From: Geitlerinema sp. PCC 7407
Lineage (GTDB): Bacteria > Cyanobacteriota > Cyanobacteriia > PCC-7407
Length of the DNA stretch: 64,000 bases
Assembly (NCBI RefSeq): GCF_000317045.1
Contig: NC_019703.1
Span: 1,476,501-1,540,500, forward strand
Reading direction: 5' to 3'
The translations under genes were made by a program, and so were the position numbers. Positions 18,984-29,212 of this stretch are shown here, one piece after another; the stretch's first letter is position 1; each line of letters opens with the position of its first letter. The notes under the pieces were generated by a model that was not told the origin of the DNA, made no database searches, and saw only the letters and a list, made by a program, of their open reading frames with translations.

Positions 18984-20258
18984 TCACGAAGTGGACTGCT
19001 GTGTCCGATAGCTGCGGCGACGGGCCAAAAAGGTGGGCAGATCGACGGTGAGCCCCTTGGTGAAGCGGGGGGCAGGGGGAACCTCGGCCTCAGCCGCCTT
19101 CTCGGTGAGCTTGGCGTCGGAGGCTGGGGTGAGGGTCGCCAGCAAATCCACGACTTCCTCTGGGCACTCCGGCAGCTGCTCTAGCATGTCTCGGAGCTGG
19201 CTTAGCTGCTGCTGGTTCTCTTGGTAGCGGTCCTTCCAGTGCTGAATGGCGGCCTCGTACTCGCTGGTTTGGCGCGCCTGCTTGAGCACCTGCTCTTGGA
19301 GCTCGGTGACTTGGCTTTCGAGGGCGTTGACGCGGTTCAGATGGCGATCGCGCTCGGCTTGCAGTTCTTGCTTGTTCTGCTGGAGTCGGGCCTGGATGCG
19401 CGTTTGGTTGGCGATCTGGGTCTCTAGGGCCTCCAGTTTGCCGTGGGCGACGGCGAGATCCCGCTGCAGCGCCACAATGGTGCTGTTTTGCTGGCTGACC
19501 GTCTCTTGGGCGTCGTGTAGCTGGGCGGCCAGACCCTGCTGCTGGGCGATCGTGGCTTCGGCTTTGGCCTGCCGCTCTTCAAATTCGCCGATCAGCTGGA
19601 GGTAGTCCTCTAGGGATTTTTGGCGTACCTCAATCTGGGCCTCTGCGTCGGCCAGTTTTTGCTCGAGGTCGGTCGTAGTTTCGAGGGCCGAGCGGCGCTG
19701 AGCCTCTAGCTTCAGGAGCTGATTTTGCTGGCTGGTGATGGTCTGCTTGTGAGCGGTGATCTGCTGCTGCAAGGCGTCGTGGGAGCGGGCCATCTCTGCC
19801 TGCTCGTGGACCATTTGCGATCGCAGGCGCTCGAGCTCGTCCCGCTGGGCGTGAGCGATGCTTTCGGTCGCGTTGATGAGGGAATGAACGGCCTGATCGC
19901 GCCCCTGAATCTCATTGATCTGCTGGGCGAGGACCGCTTGCTGGGCTTGCAGCTGAGCCTTGAGCTCGTTGATCGCTTGCTGCTGAATGCGGGCAAACTC
20001 CTCGGTGGCGGCCAGCAGCGATTCGAGAAACATGCGATCGGCAATTTGCTGTTTCAGTTCGCCGATGGAGTGGACCGACTGGTCGAGGGCTTGCTCGAGA
20101 TGGCGGATGCGCTCGTTTTGGTGGCGATCGCGCGATCGCAGTGCCTGTACTTCCTCCCACAGCGTCGGGAGAGCAGCCTGCTCCCCGAGAGGCTCGAGGC
20201 CTCCCTGCCGATCATCGGGGGATTCTTGGTGGCTGAGGCATTCATCCAGCTCTGACAC
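18984..20258 (-). CDS. Long coiled-coil protein of unknown function
   Basis: A 424-residue protein, mostly Gln/Glu/Ala/Leu-rich heptads (about residues 50-370) predicted to form a long coiled coil, with a proline-containing C-terminal tail ending TFLARRRSYRTQQ. No enzymatic motif is visible. The start is a GTG at 20258 with a near-perfect Shine-Dalgarno (AGGAGGT, about 6-8 nt upstream); the frame is open further to 20375 but that extension is basic, Cys-containing and unlike the rest. Such proteins in cyanobacteria are often structural or cell-division related, but nothing here proves it. Confidence 0.8.
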   Translation of the reverse strand: MSELDECLSHQESPDDRQGGLEPLGEQAALPTLWEEVQALRSRDRHQNERIRHLEQALDQSVHSIGELKQQIADRMFLESLLAATEEFARIQQQAINELKAQLQAQQAVLAQQINEIQGRDQAVHSLINATESIAHAQRDELERLRSQMVHEQAEMARSHDALQQQITAHKQTITSQQNQLLKLEAQRRSALETTTDLEQKLADAEAQIEVRQKSLEDYLQLIGEFEERQAKAEATIAQQQGLAAQLHDAQETVSQQNSTIVALQRDLAVAHGKLEALETQIANQTRIQARLQQNKQELQAERDRHLNRVNALESQVTELQEQVLKQARQTSEYEAAIQHWKDRYQENQQQLSQLRDMLEQLPECPEEVVDLLATLTPASDAKLTEKAAEAEVPPAPRFTKGLTVDLPTFLARRRSYRTQQSTS

Positions 20259-20513
20259 GCAGGACCTCCTGAAGTGAGACAGCGACCTTCCAAAGTCGGG
20301 GGCGCAGCAATTTGTTGCGTCCCTCTGGTGCTGCGGTCTGGTGGCTTTCTGTTGCCTCAATCCCAGACCTAGCAAGCACTTGGATAAGCATTGCTGCGAA
20401 GTTGCAATCAGTTTAGCTCAATCGGGGAAATTGCGGACTGTTCCGGCTAGTTCTGGTCGCAGCCTTGGCCCAGCCTAGTTGCAGCCGCGAGCCCTGCCAG
20501 AATCTCCCAAAAA

Positions 20514-20792
20514 TCAGGGCAGCGGCGATCGCTCAGGGGGCATCAGCGTGTCAGGCGCCGAGGGCCCCGCATTCGCGTTGAGGGACCAGCGGTAGTCCAC
20601 GGGTAAATGAGCGCGATCGCAGCTTTCTTCGAGCCGCTTTTGGTGGGAGAGAGCCTTGCGCAGCGTCATAATCAGCTCAGTGACCTGCTCTCGCTGGGGC
20701 GATCGCTGGCCAACGGCAAAAAGGGTTTGGCGCTCTAGAAGCTGCAAAAGCAGCTCGTAGTGAATGTGCGACGGCAGAGGAATAGGCTCCAT
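20514..20792 (-). CDS. Small conserved cyanobacterial protein (DUF5340-like)
   Basis: A 92-residue soluble protein starting MEPIPLPSHIHYELLLQLLERQT across a helical segment, with VTELIMTLRKAL and VDYRWSLN later. I recognise it as resembling the cyanobacteria-specific DUF5340 family; no function is known. The C-terminus is proline-rich and variable. The start is ATG 20792. Confidence 0.7.
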   Translation of the reverse strand: MEPIPLPSHIHYELLLQLLERQTLFAVGQRSPQREQVTELIMTLRKALSHQKRLEESCDRAHLPVDYRWSLNANAGPSAPDTLMPPERSPLP

Positions 20793-20886
20793 GAAAGCAA
20801 ACTCACCTCATTAATCAGAAATCAAAAATTAGACAGCCACGGGCGATCGCGCTCTTTGGGAAAGGCAGCGCTGGACCGGCGAATCT

Positions 20887-21774
20887 CTAGGCTTCGCTCA
20901 AGAGGGCAGCGGTCGCCTGGGCGGGATCGGGCTGCTTGACCAAGGATTCGCCCACCAAAACCGCCGCGGCGCCTGCCTCTGCTACCCGGCGCAGATCCGC
21001 CGGCACAAACAGACCCGACTCACTGACCACTAGGATAGACCGATCGCTCAGCGGCTGCTGCCGCGCTGTCAGTAGATCACAGGTCGTTTGCAGATCTACC
21101 TTGAAGGTTTGCAGATCGCGATTGTTGATGCCGATCAGCTCCACGCCGTCGAGGGCCAGCACCCGGTCGAGCTCCTCTAGGGTGTGCACCTCCACCAGGG
21201 CAGTCATGCCGAGGGTTTTGATCACCTTCAGGAAATACTGCAAATCTTGATCCGACAAAATTGCCGCGATCAGCAGAGCCGCATCAGCGCCGTGAATCCG
21301 CGCCTGATAAAGCTGGTAGGGATACAGAATGAAGTCTTTGCACAGGAGGGGCAGATCCACCGCTTGGCGAACCCGCTGGAGGTTCTCAAAGCTGCCCTGG
21401 AAAAATCGCTGGTCGGTCAGAACCGACAAACAGGTCGCGCCGCCCTGCTCGTAGGCCTGGGCGATCGCCACTGGATCAAAATCTTCGCGCAGCACGCCCT
21501 TGCTGGGAGAGGCTTTCTTGACCTCCGCGATCAGGGCAGGCTGCGTCTTGCTCTGGCGCAGGGCCTCAGCGAAGTTGCGGACCGGGGGCGCGCTGGCTAG
21601 CTGGCGCTTTAGCTCAACGAGGGGCCGGCGATCGCGCAGCTGATCGACCTCCGTTTCCTTGTGCCACACGATTTCTTCGAGGATGTTGTTGGGCTGATCC
21701 TCGTCCGTCTTGATTTTGTAGGTCAAATTGATAACGGTCACACTGGAAACGGGCGGACGACGGCGGATTTGCAT
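20887..21774 (-). CDS. trpC: Indole-3-glycerol phosphate synthase
   Basis: Fourth step of tryptophan synthesis: ring closure of CdRP to indole-3-glycerol phosphate. The 295-residue TIM-barrel has the expected residues: [11 protein letters not shown] (catalytic Lys), [21 protein letters not shown] (catalytic Lys), [19 protein letters not shown] and VSESGLF. The N-terminal extension ([12 protein letters not shown]...[17 protein letters not shown]) is common in cyanobacteria. ATG 21774 is used; a TTG three codons earlier is possible. The gene is isolated from other trp genes, as is usual in cyanobacteria. Confidence 0.97.
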   Translation of the reverse strand: MQIRRRPPVSSVTVINLTYKIKTDEDQPNNILEEIVWHKETEVDQLRDRRPLVELKRQLASAPPVRNFAEALRQSKTQPALIAEVKKASPSKGVLREDFDPVAIAQAYEQGGATCLSVLTDQRFFQGSFENLQRVRQAVDLPLLCKDFILYPYQLYQARIHGADAALLIAAILSDQDLQYFLKVIKTLGMTALVEVHTLEELDRVLALDGVELIGINNRDLQTFKVDLQTTCDLLTARQQPLSDRSILVVSESGLFVPADLRRVAEAGAAAVLVGESLVKQPDPAQATAALLSEA

Positions 21775-21829
21775 GGCTACCAACTCAGCGAAAACGAGAC
21801 AGGATTAATGGAGACAAAATTGGCCAACT

Positions 21830-22057
21830 TCAGCGCTGACCAGAGCCAGTTCCCCACTGCCAGAGCTGCTGGGGAATCTGAAGGACTTGCTGGAGCAGCT
21901 CCTGGGGACCAATGCCCACAAACAGCAAACCCAGCACCACCAAAGCGATGAAAAGGGCCGTACTCAGGGTGGTTTTGACGACCTTGAGCAGCCAGGTAAA
22001 AATCAGCCACGCTACTACCAAGGCTGCCAAACCCAAGATCAGCTCTTGAAACGGCAT
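21830..22057 (-). CDS. Small conserved membrane protein
   Basis: A 75-residue protein with two hydrophobic helices (about residues 8-28 and 34-54: LAALVVAWLIFTWLLKVV and LFIALVVLGLLFVGIG) and an amphipathic Gln/Leu-rich tail with PQELLQQVLQIPQQLWQW. It occurs between trpC and dxr on the same strand. I believe it is a conserved cyanobacterial protein but know no function. Confidence 0.7.
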   Translation of the reverse strand: MPFQELILGLAALVVAWLIFTWLLKVVKTTLSTALFIALVVLGLLFVGIGPQELLQQVLQIPQQLWQWGTGSGQR

Positions 22058-22123
22058 CCCTCATCCTCCATTGTGTGCTGATTGACCTTGGCAAGGCGCG
22101 ATCGCCCCCAGCCCCCTCGGCGG

Positions 22124-23320
22124 CTAGCGCAAAGAAACAATGCGATCGCCTTGATGCAGCTGTTCGCAGGCCTGGAGCACCGCTTGGCGAGCCCAAGCAT
22201 CGGCCTGCAAGATATCGTCCAGGGTCGGCTGCTGGCGGTTGTCTGCCTGGTGGCGATCGCAGACCGCCTCGATCAGGCGCGGAATCTCCAGGAACTGGAT
22301 TTTCTCCTCTAAAAATAGCGCGACCGCCTGCTCATTGGCCGCGTTTAGCACCGCCGGCATCGAGCCCGCGGCCCGACCCGCCGCGTAGGCCAGCTGCATA
22401 CAGGGATACTTTTGGTGATCCGGCGCCCGGAAGGTCAGATCTCCCGCCTTCACTAGGTCTAGCGGCTCCCAGCTCGTGGCGATGCGCTCAGGCCACGACA
22501 TGGCGTAGAGCAGCGGCAGCCGCATGTCGGGCCAGCCGAGCTGGGCAAGAACCGACGTGTCTTGCAGCTCGATCAGCGAGTGAATAATGCTTTGGGGATG
22601 GATCACGATATCAATGTGGTCGTAATCCATGCCGAACAAATAGTGGGCTTCGATCACCTCAAGGCCCTTGTTCATCAGCGTGGCCGAATCCACGGTGATC
22701 TTGCGGCCCATGGACCAGTTGGGGTGCTTGAGGGCGTCGGCGACGGTCACCTCAGCCAGCTTCTCGACGGGCCAGTCCCGGAAAGCGCCCCCGGACGCCG
22801 TCAGGATGATCCGCCGCAGTCCTCCCTGGGGGACTCCCTGCAAGCACTGGAAAATCGCCGAGTGCTCCGAGTCTGCGGGCAGCAGTTTGACGCCGTATTT
22901 CTCGATCAGCGGCAGAACCACCGGACCACCCGCAATCAGGGTCTCCTTGTTGGCGAGGGCAATGTCTTTGCCGGCCTCGATGGCGGCGATCGTGGGCAGC
23001 AAGCCAGCGCAGCCGACGATCCCTGTGACCACGGCCTCCGAGTCGCCGTAGCGGGCCACCTCGATCACGCCTTCTTCGCCGGCCAGCACGATGGGCTGGG
23101 GCTCGAGGTCGGCGATCGCCGCTTTTAGCTCAGGCAGCTTGTCTTTGTCCCAAATCGCCACAATTTCAGGCCGAAATTGCCGAATCTGTTGCGCCAGCAT
23201 CGCGACGTTGCGCCCTGCGGCCATTCCCACCACCCGAAACTGATCGGGGTGCTCGGACACAATGTCGAGGGTTTGGGTGCCGATCGAGCCTGTGGAGCCA
23301 AGGAGAGTAATTGCTTTCAC
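22124..23320 (-). CDS. dxr: 1-deoxy-D-xylulose 5-phosphate reductoisomerase
   Basis: Second enzyme of the MEP isoprenoid pathway, converting DXP to MEP with NADPH. The 398-residue protein has the N-terminal dinucleotide fold [45 protein letters not shown] (metal-binding), [13 protein letters not shown] and the [23 protein letters not shown] motif split over the active-site loop. The GTG at 23320 ([11 protein letters not shown]) is the start matching the family; the frame is open upstream to 23380. Confidence 0.98.
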   Translation of the reverse strand: MKAITLLGSTGSIGTQTLDIVSEHPDQFRVVGMAAGRNVAMLAQQIRQFRPEIVAIWDKDKLPELKAAIADLEPQPIVLAGEEGVIEVARYGDSEAVVTGIVGCAGLLPTIAAIEAGKDIALANKETLIAGGPVVLPLIEKYGVKLLPADSEHSAIFQCLQGVPQGGLRRIILTASGGAFRDWPVEKLAEVTVADALKHPNWSMGRKITVDSATLMNKGLEVIEAHYLFGMDYDHIDIVIHPQSIIHSLIELQDTSVLAQLGWPDMRLPLLYAMSWPERIATSWEPLDLVKAGDLTFRAPDHQKYPCMQLAYAAGRAAGSMPAVLNAANEQAVALFLEEKIQFLEIPRLIEAVCDRHQADNRQQPTLDDILQADAWARQAVLQACEQLHQGDRIVSLR

Positions 23321-23401
23321 AATGATTTCAGCATCAGCATTGACTCCCCTTATCTTACGGTGTGGCGGGATCTCCCCCAAAGCATCTCGGGGATGGGGCC
23401 G

Positions 23402-23974
23402 TCAGGCCGGGGCCACCGACTGGAGGGCCTGCTGCAGCTGGGCCGCTTGCTGCTCAAAGGCCTCGTCGCTCAGGGCGGGGTGCGATCGCGCCATTTCCGC
23501 CGTCAGGGGCAGCGTCAGCCAGGACCGACAGCCGCCGTACTCGCTCTTGTAAGGCAGGCTCTCGGGGCGCGGCAGGCGATACACCCGCAGAATCAGCCCC
23601 TGGAGGGGCGATCGCGCCTTCCAGCGCAGCCGCTCTGCCGCGAACCGGTCATTGCCGACGTGAAAGGGCGTCACCGCTGCGAGCGTGGCCTGATCGTGAA
23701 ACGTAAACTGCCCCTGGACCTCTGCCCACGCCTGGATCTCGACTGTCTCTGGGTGCCAGCCTGAGGGGACGGGCTGCACCTGGGCGGCATAGTCCGGCTT
23801 CAGCAACTCTGGTTTTTGGTGCTCGTAGGTCGGATACAGCCAAAACTGCTGATGCTGAAGGGCAAAGCTCCCGGTTTCTTCTTGAATCCCGCCTTTTCGC
23901 AGCAGCAGGATCGTGTTTCCGGCGGCGAGGGCCTCGACGGTCACGGCCCATTCCTTGAGAGCTGGCTGAAGCAT
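23402..23974 (-). CDS. DUF1802 family protein
   Basis: A 190-residue protein matching the DUF1802 family: ALKEWAVTVEALAAGNTILLLRKGG, then FWLYPTYEHQKPELLKP and a C-terminal LQGLILRVYRLPRP. Members are widespread in cyanobacteria and have no assigned function. The start ATG at 23974 places the conserved LKEWAV box near the N-terminus. Confidence 0.85.
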   Translation of the reverse strand: MLQPALKEWAVTVEALAAGNTILLLRKGGIQEETGSFALQHQQFWLYPTYEHQKPELLKPDYAAQVQPVPSGWHPETVEIQAWAEVQGQFTFHDQATLAAVTPFHVGNDRFAAERLRWKARSPLQGLILRVYRLPRPESLPYKSEYGGCRSWLTLPLTAEMARSHPALSDEAFEQQAAQLQQALQSVAPA

Positions 23975-24030
23975 GGTGTTTCCCTGGGTCTAAGCAATGG
24001 GCTGGGCGACAAGCGGCGAAGAATCTTTGA

Positions 24031-24702
24031 CTAGCGATTGCAGCGGAGCGACTGAAAAACCTGCTCCACCTCGGCCTGGGCGTTCCGCCCGAAACCGGTG
24101 ATCACAAACAGCCGCTGGTAGTTGCCAAAGGTGAGGTTGACTTCGTACTGAACGGCGGGGGTGGCGGGCGCGGCCTCGGTGAGGGTCAAGCTGCCGGTTT
24201 GGATGGTGATGGGAACGGTGAAACCGCACAGTACCTTGTCTTCTTGATAGCTGCGGTAAATCTCTAGGTTTTCGTGGGCAAAGGTGATCCCGAAATGGTT
24301 GGAGAAGTTGACCGCTTCGAAGTCTTCGGGGCGGGCCAGGCGATCGATGGGGAGCCGGGTGACCCGCAGCATGACGCCGTCTGGGAGCTGCTGGGTGACC
24401 TGTTCCGGCGCGGTGAGGGTGGAGACGAGGGCAGAGGAGCCGACCAGGGCAACTTTGATCCCGCCGAGGTTGAGGCCGAAGCCGCCGGTCGAGCCCCCGG
24501 GAATCGTGTAGTCCACCAGGTTTTGGGCGATCGCCTGGGCGCGCGTCGGGTCGAAGGCGTTGGTGATGGCCTTGAGGCTGAGCCCGAGCAGGCCCAGGGT
24601 CACGATGGCAACCGCTCCCGTGGCGATCGCCATCACCTCCCAGGGACTCACGCCCGGAATATCGAGCTTGCTGGCTCCACGCCGATTTTCTCGCTCCACC
24701 AT
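24031..24702 (-). CDS. Membrane-anchored protein of unknown function
   Basis: A 223-residue protein with one N-terminal transmembrane helix (about residues 22-46, VMAIATGAVAIVTLGLLGLSL) and a larger soluble domain of beta-rich character. I do not recognise the family. The soluble part contains DYTIPGGSTGGFGLNLGG and a C-terminal YEVNLTFGNYQRLFVITGFGR, which looks like a lipoprotein-style sensor or chaperone fold, but this is only an impression. It lies 14 bp downstream of the P-type ATPase gene, so the two are probably co-transcribed. Confidence 0.65.
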   Translation of the reverse strand: MVERENRRGASKLDIPGVSPWEVMAIATGAVAIVTLGLLGLSLKAITNAFDPTRAQAIAQNLVDYTIPGGSTGGFGLNLGGIKVALVGSSALVSTLTAPEQVTQQLPDGVMLRVTRLPIDRLARPEDFEAVNFSNHFGITFAHENLEIYRSYQEDKVLCGFTVPITIQTGSLTLTEAAPATPAVQYEVNLTFGNYQRLFVITGFGRNAQAEVEQVFQSLRCNR

Positions 24703-24716
24703 GGCCCCCTATCCCC

Positions 24717-27200
24717 TCAACTCAAATCCACGCCCAAAAAGCGATCGAGAAAGCGGCTGCGCCAGATCGCTCGTAAAACAAAGCACCACTCCAGGGCAAT
24801 AAAGCCGATAAAGCCGTAGTTTGGCCAGGGCAAAGGCAGCAGCTCGAAAAAGTTGGCCACCGGCGGCAGGGCCACGATCAGGAAATACAGCCCCAACAGG
24901 CCCAGGGCAACCCAGGTATAGCGCCAGTCCCCGCACAGCGGCTCCCCGCCCACCCAGGCCCGCGTGGGCGGCTTGAGGAACGGAATCAGCAGCAGCTCGC
25001 CCATGACCAAGATCGTCACCAGGGCGCTGCGGGGAACCTGGTAGTCCACGTCCGCTAGCTCCCGGTAGGGCGACAGGTCCAAAATCGCCACCACCAAATA
25101 AAACAAGTAGACCATCAGCGCCACCAGGGTCAGGGTCAAGGTGGCGGGGACCGTGAAGTGCAAAATCGATCGCATCAGGCTGCGCTGGGGCAGAGCGCCC
25201 GGTTTGGCCCAGATGGGGAGGGCCATGCTGGGAAACCCAACGCCCAGCAGCGTGACCACGGCGCTTTGCTTGTTGGCCATGGGAAAGGAGTCGGTGGCGA
25301 TCGCCGTCGCGAAAATCAGCAGCGTCACGCAAAAGGTGCGAATCATGAACAGCTTCATCACGTCCTGGATGCCGTTGCGGATGCGCTGACCCTCCAAAAA
25401 CGCGCGGGGCAAGCTGCCAAAGGAATCCTTGAGCAGCACGATGTCAGCCACCGAGCGAGTCGCCTTGCTGCCGCTCTCCATGGCGATCGCCAAATTGGCC
25501 TGCTTTAGGGACAGCACGTCGTTGACTCCATCGCCGATCATGGCCACGTAGTCCCCCTGCTGGCGCAGCGCCTGGATCAGCTCCGCCTTCTGCTCTGGCG
25601 TCACCCGCCCAAAAACATGGTGCGATCGCGCAGCGTGGACTCGGGCAGCCGGGCTCATCTGGGCCAATTCGCTCCCCGAAATCACCCGGCTGTCGCGCAC
25701 CCCCGCCTGCCGCGCCAGGGCCGCCACCGTTTCGGGATGATCCCCAGAAATAATTTTCACCGCGATGCCCGCCCGAGCAAACCGGTCCAGGGTTCCCTTC
25801 GCCTCGGGGCGCAGCTCATCGCTCAGGTGCAGCACGCCCAGCAAAACCAGGTCCTGCGGCAGCTTGGGGTCTGTGTCGCCTCCCAGGGCCGCGCGGTCTG
25901 GGCTGTAGGCAAACAGCACCACCCGCAGGCCCTGCTTGGCCGTTGCCACGATGCTTTGCTGGATGTCCGGCGATAGTGGGAGGGCCTCGGCCAGCACCTC
26001 CGGCGCTCCCAAGACGTAGACTCCGGCCGGACAGTCGCGATCGCCGGTATCCTCGGCTGGCTCGAGGGCGATCGCGCTCCACTTGCGAGCGGAGTTGAAA
26101 GGCACCTCTGCCCCGATGGCCACCGGATCGCCGGGACAGGCCGCTGCGATCGCCTCGCTGGTCTTGGTGCCGCTGGTCACGCTCGCTCCGTAGCACCCCA
26201 AGCGCGATCGCAGGGCCGCCTCAGACATTCCCACGGGCACCACCCGCTGAAGCTGGAGCTGGTTGGTCGTCAGCGTCCCCGTCTTGTCCAGGCACAGGAT
26301 ATTCACATTGCTCAGGGACTCCACCGCGTTGGCCTGCTGGATCAAGACCCTGCGGCCCACCATGCGCACGGCCCCCAGGCCGTAGGCCAGCGTGATCGCC
26401 AGCAGCAGCCCCGCTGGCACCAGCCCCGCGATCACCGCTGCCCGCTGCACCAGCTCGTTTAGGGAATTGACCTGACTCAAAAAGCTGATGCCCACCAAAA
26501 TCCACATGAAGCAGGCGATCAGCAAAAACACCCGAATCACCAAATTAATCTCGCGCTGGAGCGGTGTCAGGATTTGGCGAAAGGCCCGCGCCCCGGTGGT
26601 CAGCCGAAAAGCAACGGTGCTGGCCCCCACCTGCTCCGCCACGTAGCAGGCCCGGCCGCTGACGCAAAAGCTGCCCGAATACAACCGATCGCCGGCTTGC
26701 TTGGGAATCAGATCGGACTCGCCCGTCAGCAGCGACTCGTCTACGTCGATGCGTCCTGGCCCGATCACGGCCCCATCGACGACCACTTGGTCCCCGGCCT
26801 GGACCGTCAGCACATCCCCCAGCACCAGCTCGCTCGGGTCGATCGACTGCTCGACCCCCTCCCGAATCACCGTCGCCTTGGGCCGCATCAGCAAGGCGAT
26901 TTCGTCGAGCTTCCGCTTGGCCCAGATTTCCTGGTACAGGTTGATCAGCACCCCGCCGAAAATCACCACCACAACGAGAATGCTGTCGCCATAGCGCCCT
27001 AGCAGCAGCATGACCAAGCTCAGGGTGAAAAACGCCGCATTGATAAAGGTAAAAAGATTTTCTTGAAAAATTTGGAGATAGGAGCGGCTGGTGGGCAAGT
27101 GGACATTGTTGCCCAAGCCCGCCGCCCGCTGGGCAATCACATCGGCCGCGCTGAGGCCGGGAGGAAGAGTCGAAGGCTGGGCCATCGGAGGCTGGGTCAT
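24717..27200 (-). CDS. Cation-translocating P-type ATPase (CtpE-like)
   Basis: An 827-residue P-type ATPase. Visible motifs are TGESDLIPKQ (actuator dephosphorylation loop), PAGLLLAITLAY (transmembrane helix 4), CLDKTGTLTTNQ (phosphorylated Asp), ISGDHPETVAALARQAG, and MIGDGVNDVLSLKQANLAIAM split around the hinge. Helix 4 has PAGL rather than the PEGL of Ca-ATPases or the CPC of heavy-metal pumps; this is the CtpE-type group, linked to calcium uptake in mycobacteria. Ion specificity here is inference. ATG 27200 is chosen over 27233 on family N-terminus. The next gene downstream is the membrane-anchored unknown protein. Confidence 0.9.
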   Translation of the reverse strand: MTQPPMAQPSTLPPGLSAADVIAQRAAGLGNNVHLPTSRSYLQIFQENLFTFINAAFFTLSLVMLLLGRYGDSILVVVVIFGGVLINLYQEIWAKRKLDEIALLMRPKATVIREGVEQSIDPSELVLGDVLTVQAGDQVVVDGAVIGPGRIDVDESLLTGESDLIPKQAGDRLYSGSFCVSGRACYVAEQVGASTVAFRLTTGARAFRQILTPLQREINLVIRVFLLIACFMWILVGISFLSQVNSLNELVQRAAVIAGLVPAGLLLAITLAYGLGAVRMVGRRVLIQQANAVESLSNVNILCLDKTGTLTTNQLQLQRVVPVGMSEAALRSRLGCYGASVTSGTKTSEAIAAACPGDPVAIGAEVPFNSARKWSAIALEPAEDTGDRDCPAGVYVLGAPEVLAEALPLSPDIQQSIVATAKQGLRVVLFAYSPDRAALGGDTDPKLPQDLVLLGVLHLSDELRPEAKGTLDRFARAGIAVKIISGDHPETVAALARQAGVRDSRVISGSELAQMSPAARVHAARSHHVFGRVTPEQKAELIQALRQQGDYVAMIGDGVNDVLSLKQANLAIAMESGSKATRSVADIVLLKDSFGSLPRAFLEGQRIRNGIQDVMKLFMIRTFCVTLLIFATAIATDSFPMANKQSAVVTLLGVGFPSMALPIWAKPGALPQRSLMRSILHFTVPATLTLTLVALMVYLFYLVVAILDLSPYRELADVDYQVPRSALVTILVMGELLLIPFLKPPTRAWVGGEPLCGDWRYTWVALGLLGLYFLIVALPPVANFFELLPLPWPNYGFIGFIALEWCFVLRAIWRSRFLDRFLGVDLS

Positions 27201-27422
27201 GAAACGGAGGCGAAACGAAGCACAAGGGGCCAATTCGAGGGCGATCGCCCCTCTCTGACATGCGTGGCTGCGGGCGCGATCGCCGCTGGCAGAGGCAAAT
27301 TTCTGCGATTGGCCGTCAAGGCAACTGTACCCCAGTCCCTTCGGTGGCGTCAGCCTCAGCCCGGGAGTCTGGGTGCGCAGCAGCGCCTAGGCGATCGCCC
27401 GTTCTGGGGAGTACTGGGGCGT

Positions 27423-28208
27423 TTAGGGGCGATCGCAGGGATGGTACAGGCTGGTGGTTTGGTAGTCCAGGGTCCAGCCCTGTTCCCGCTCTGAGAGGCG
27501 ATCGCGCAGGTACCGCCGCGTCTCCACCTGCCAGCCTGGCACTCCCGCTTCACTGCTGGGGGCGAGCCGAGCCAAAACCTGGGATTCCACTTTCACCGCC
27601 ACCGGGCAGGGCGATCGCCCCCACACGCTCGAGGCCACGACCCCCTGGGCTGGCAAAACCTGCAAACGCAGCTGGAGCGGCACTGCCCAGACATTGCGCA
27701 CCATCAGGTCTTTGTAGCCGTAGGCCACCGCCGCGTCCTGACCCAGGGGATAAAATCGCCCTTCGCCGTAGGCGTCGATGCTGTGGCAGTGGCGCTCCAA
27801 TATCTCCCATCCCGCCCACAAAAAAGCTTGAAACAGGCTGGTGGCCAGCAGACACAGACCGCCCCCCACGTCGGTACGCACCTGACCCTGCACAAACACC
27901 GGCCCCGCCCGAAACCCATTGCGGAGGGTCGGCTCGCCGACGCGATGACAAAAACTGACGATGCGCCCGGGCGGAATCTGCAAATAGTCCAGCTTCTGAG
28001 CCGCTAGGTGCAAATTCCACAGGCGATTTTGGCGAATCTCGGGGGTGCCGCGATCGGGAATCGGTGTGGTCGCCTCGTGCCACAGATGGGGGTAGGGCTC
28101 CTGGGGCTGGGGCTCTTGCTGGCCCGCGTAGTAGAAGGGATAGCCCTTGACCAGGGCCTTGCTGTGCTTTAGAGCGTTGCGAATGGGCCGTTTCCAGGAT
28201 GCCAACAT
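27423..28208 (-). CDS. VanW family protein
   Basis: A 261-residue VanW-like protein. The domain is recognised from QNRLWNLHLAAQKLDYLQIPPGRIVSFC and VGGGLCLLATSLFQAFLWAG, followed by RHCHSIDAYGEGRFYPLGQDAAVAYGYKDL, the core pattern of the family. VanW proteins are named from glycopeptide-resistance clusters, but most, including cyanobacterial ones, have no proven role in resistance. The gene is separate from the VanX-like gene at 8.6 kb. Confidence 0.87.
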   Translation of the reverse strand: MLASWKRPIRNALKHSKALVKGYPFYYAGQQEPQPQEPYPHLWHEATTPIPDRGTPEIRQNRLWNLHLAAQKLDYLQIPPGRIVSFCHRVGEPTLRNGFRAGPVFVQGQVRTDVGGGLCLLATSLFQAFLWAGWEILERHCHSIDAYGEGRFYPLGQDAAVAYGYKDLMVRNVWAVPLQLRLQVLPAQGVVASSVWGRSPCPVAVKVESQVLARLAPSSEAGVPGWQVETRRYLRDRLSEREQGWTLDYQTTSLYHPCDRP

Positions 28209-28303
28209 GGGGAGACTCGTTCAAGACGCAGGACTAGTGCTTGAAATCAGGCTCCAGGGGGCAAATTGCGCACGATCGCCCGATTTTTTTTACAAAATAG
28301 ACC

Positions 28304-29212
28304 CTAAGCGTCAGAATCCTCGCTGCCGTAGCTAATTTCAGCGGATTTGTAGGCCGGAGGCTCGACGTGGATCAGCACCCGCGAGGGGCCGTAGCGCTCT
28401 TGGAGTTTGGCCTCGATGGCTTCGGTGATCCCGTGGGCGGTTTCGACGTCCTGGGCCTGGGTGACCAAGTGCATTTCAATAAAGACTTGGCGGCCGATCA
28501 GGCCCCGGGAGGCGATGCTGTGGCAGTTCAGGACGCCTGGAACCTCCATGACTGCGCTGTGAATGGCTTCGGGGGCGATCGCCATTTCGTCCACCAGCCA
28601 GGGTAGATTCGATCGCAGCACGGACCACGCGCTCACAAACACCAAGAGCGCCACCGGGAATGACAGCGCCACATCCAGCCACTGCCAGCCGCTCCAGACC
28701 CCGATCAGGCCCGCCAGCACCAGGATCGTCACCCAGATGTCGCTCATGGTGTGCTTGGCGTCAGCGATCAGGATTTGGCTGCCCACGCGGATGCCTTCGC
28801 GCCGCTCATAAAACGCCACAAAAATATTCACTCCCAAAACGACCAGCAGCAGCCAGAGCTCTGGCCCGTCGAGCCGGACAGGTCGGCCCGGTCGCAGCAG
28901 CCGGCCGATGGCGCTTTGGAGGATTTCGAAGCAGGCAATGCCCAAGAAAGCGGCGATCGCCAAGGCCCCCACCGCATCAAATTTTTGGTGACCGTAGGGA
29001 TGGTCGCGATCGGGATAGGGCGAGGCTAGCCGACTGGTCAGCAGACCCAAAATATTGTTGGCGCTGTCGGTGACGCTGTGGAGGGCGTCAGCCAGCAAGC
29101 TCAAAGAGCCAGTTTTCCAGCCCAAGAATGCCTTAAGGCCCATCACAAACAGGTTGAGCAGGAGGGTTATAATCAAAACCCGGCGAACGGCAGGCCGCTG
29201 ATCAAGGGTCAT
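28304..29212 (-). CDS. Cation diffusion facilitator transporter
   Basis: A 302-residue CDF-family metal/proton antiporter with six predicted helices. Metal-site residues are seen in helix 2 (SLLADALHSVTDSANN) and helix 5 (LIADAKHTMSDIWVT), each with the D/H-xxx-D pattern. A C-terminal cytoplasmic domain (VPGVLNCHSIASRGLIGRQVFIEMHLVT) matches the dimerisation fold. Likely substrates are Zn, Fe, Mn or Co; the helix 2 and 5 residues alone do not decide. It is divergent from mnmA. Confidence 0.92.
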   Translation of the reverse strand: MTLDQRPAVRRVLIITLLLNLFVMGLKAFLGWKTGSLSLLADALHSVTDSANNILGLLTSRLASPYPDRDHPYGHQKFDAVGALAIAAFLGIACFEILQSAIGRLLRPGRPVRLDGPELWLLLVVLGVNIFVAFYERREGIRVGSQILIADAKHTMSDIWVTILVLAGLIGVWSGWQWLDVALSFPVALLVFVSAWSVLRSNLPWLVDEMAIAPEAIHSAVMEVPGVLNCHSIASRGLIGRQVFIEMHLVTQAQDVETAHGITEAIEAKLQERYGPSRVLIHVEPPAYKSAEISYGSEDSDA

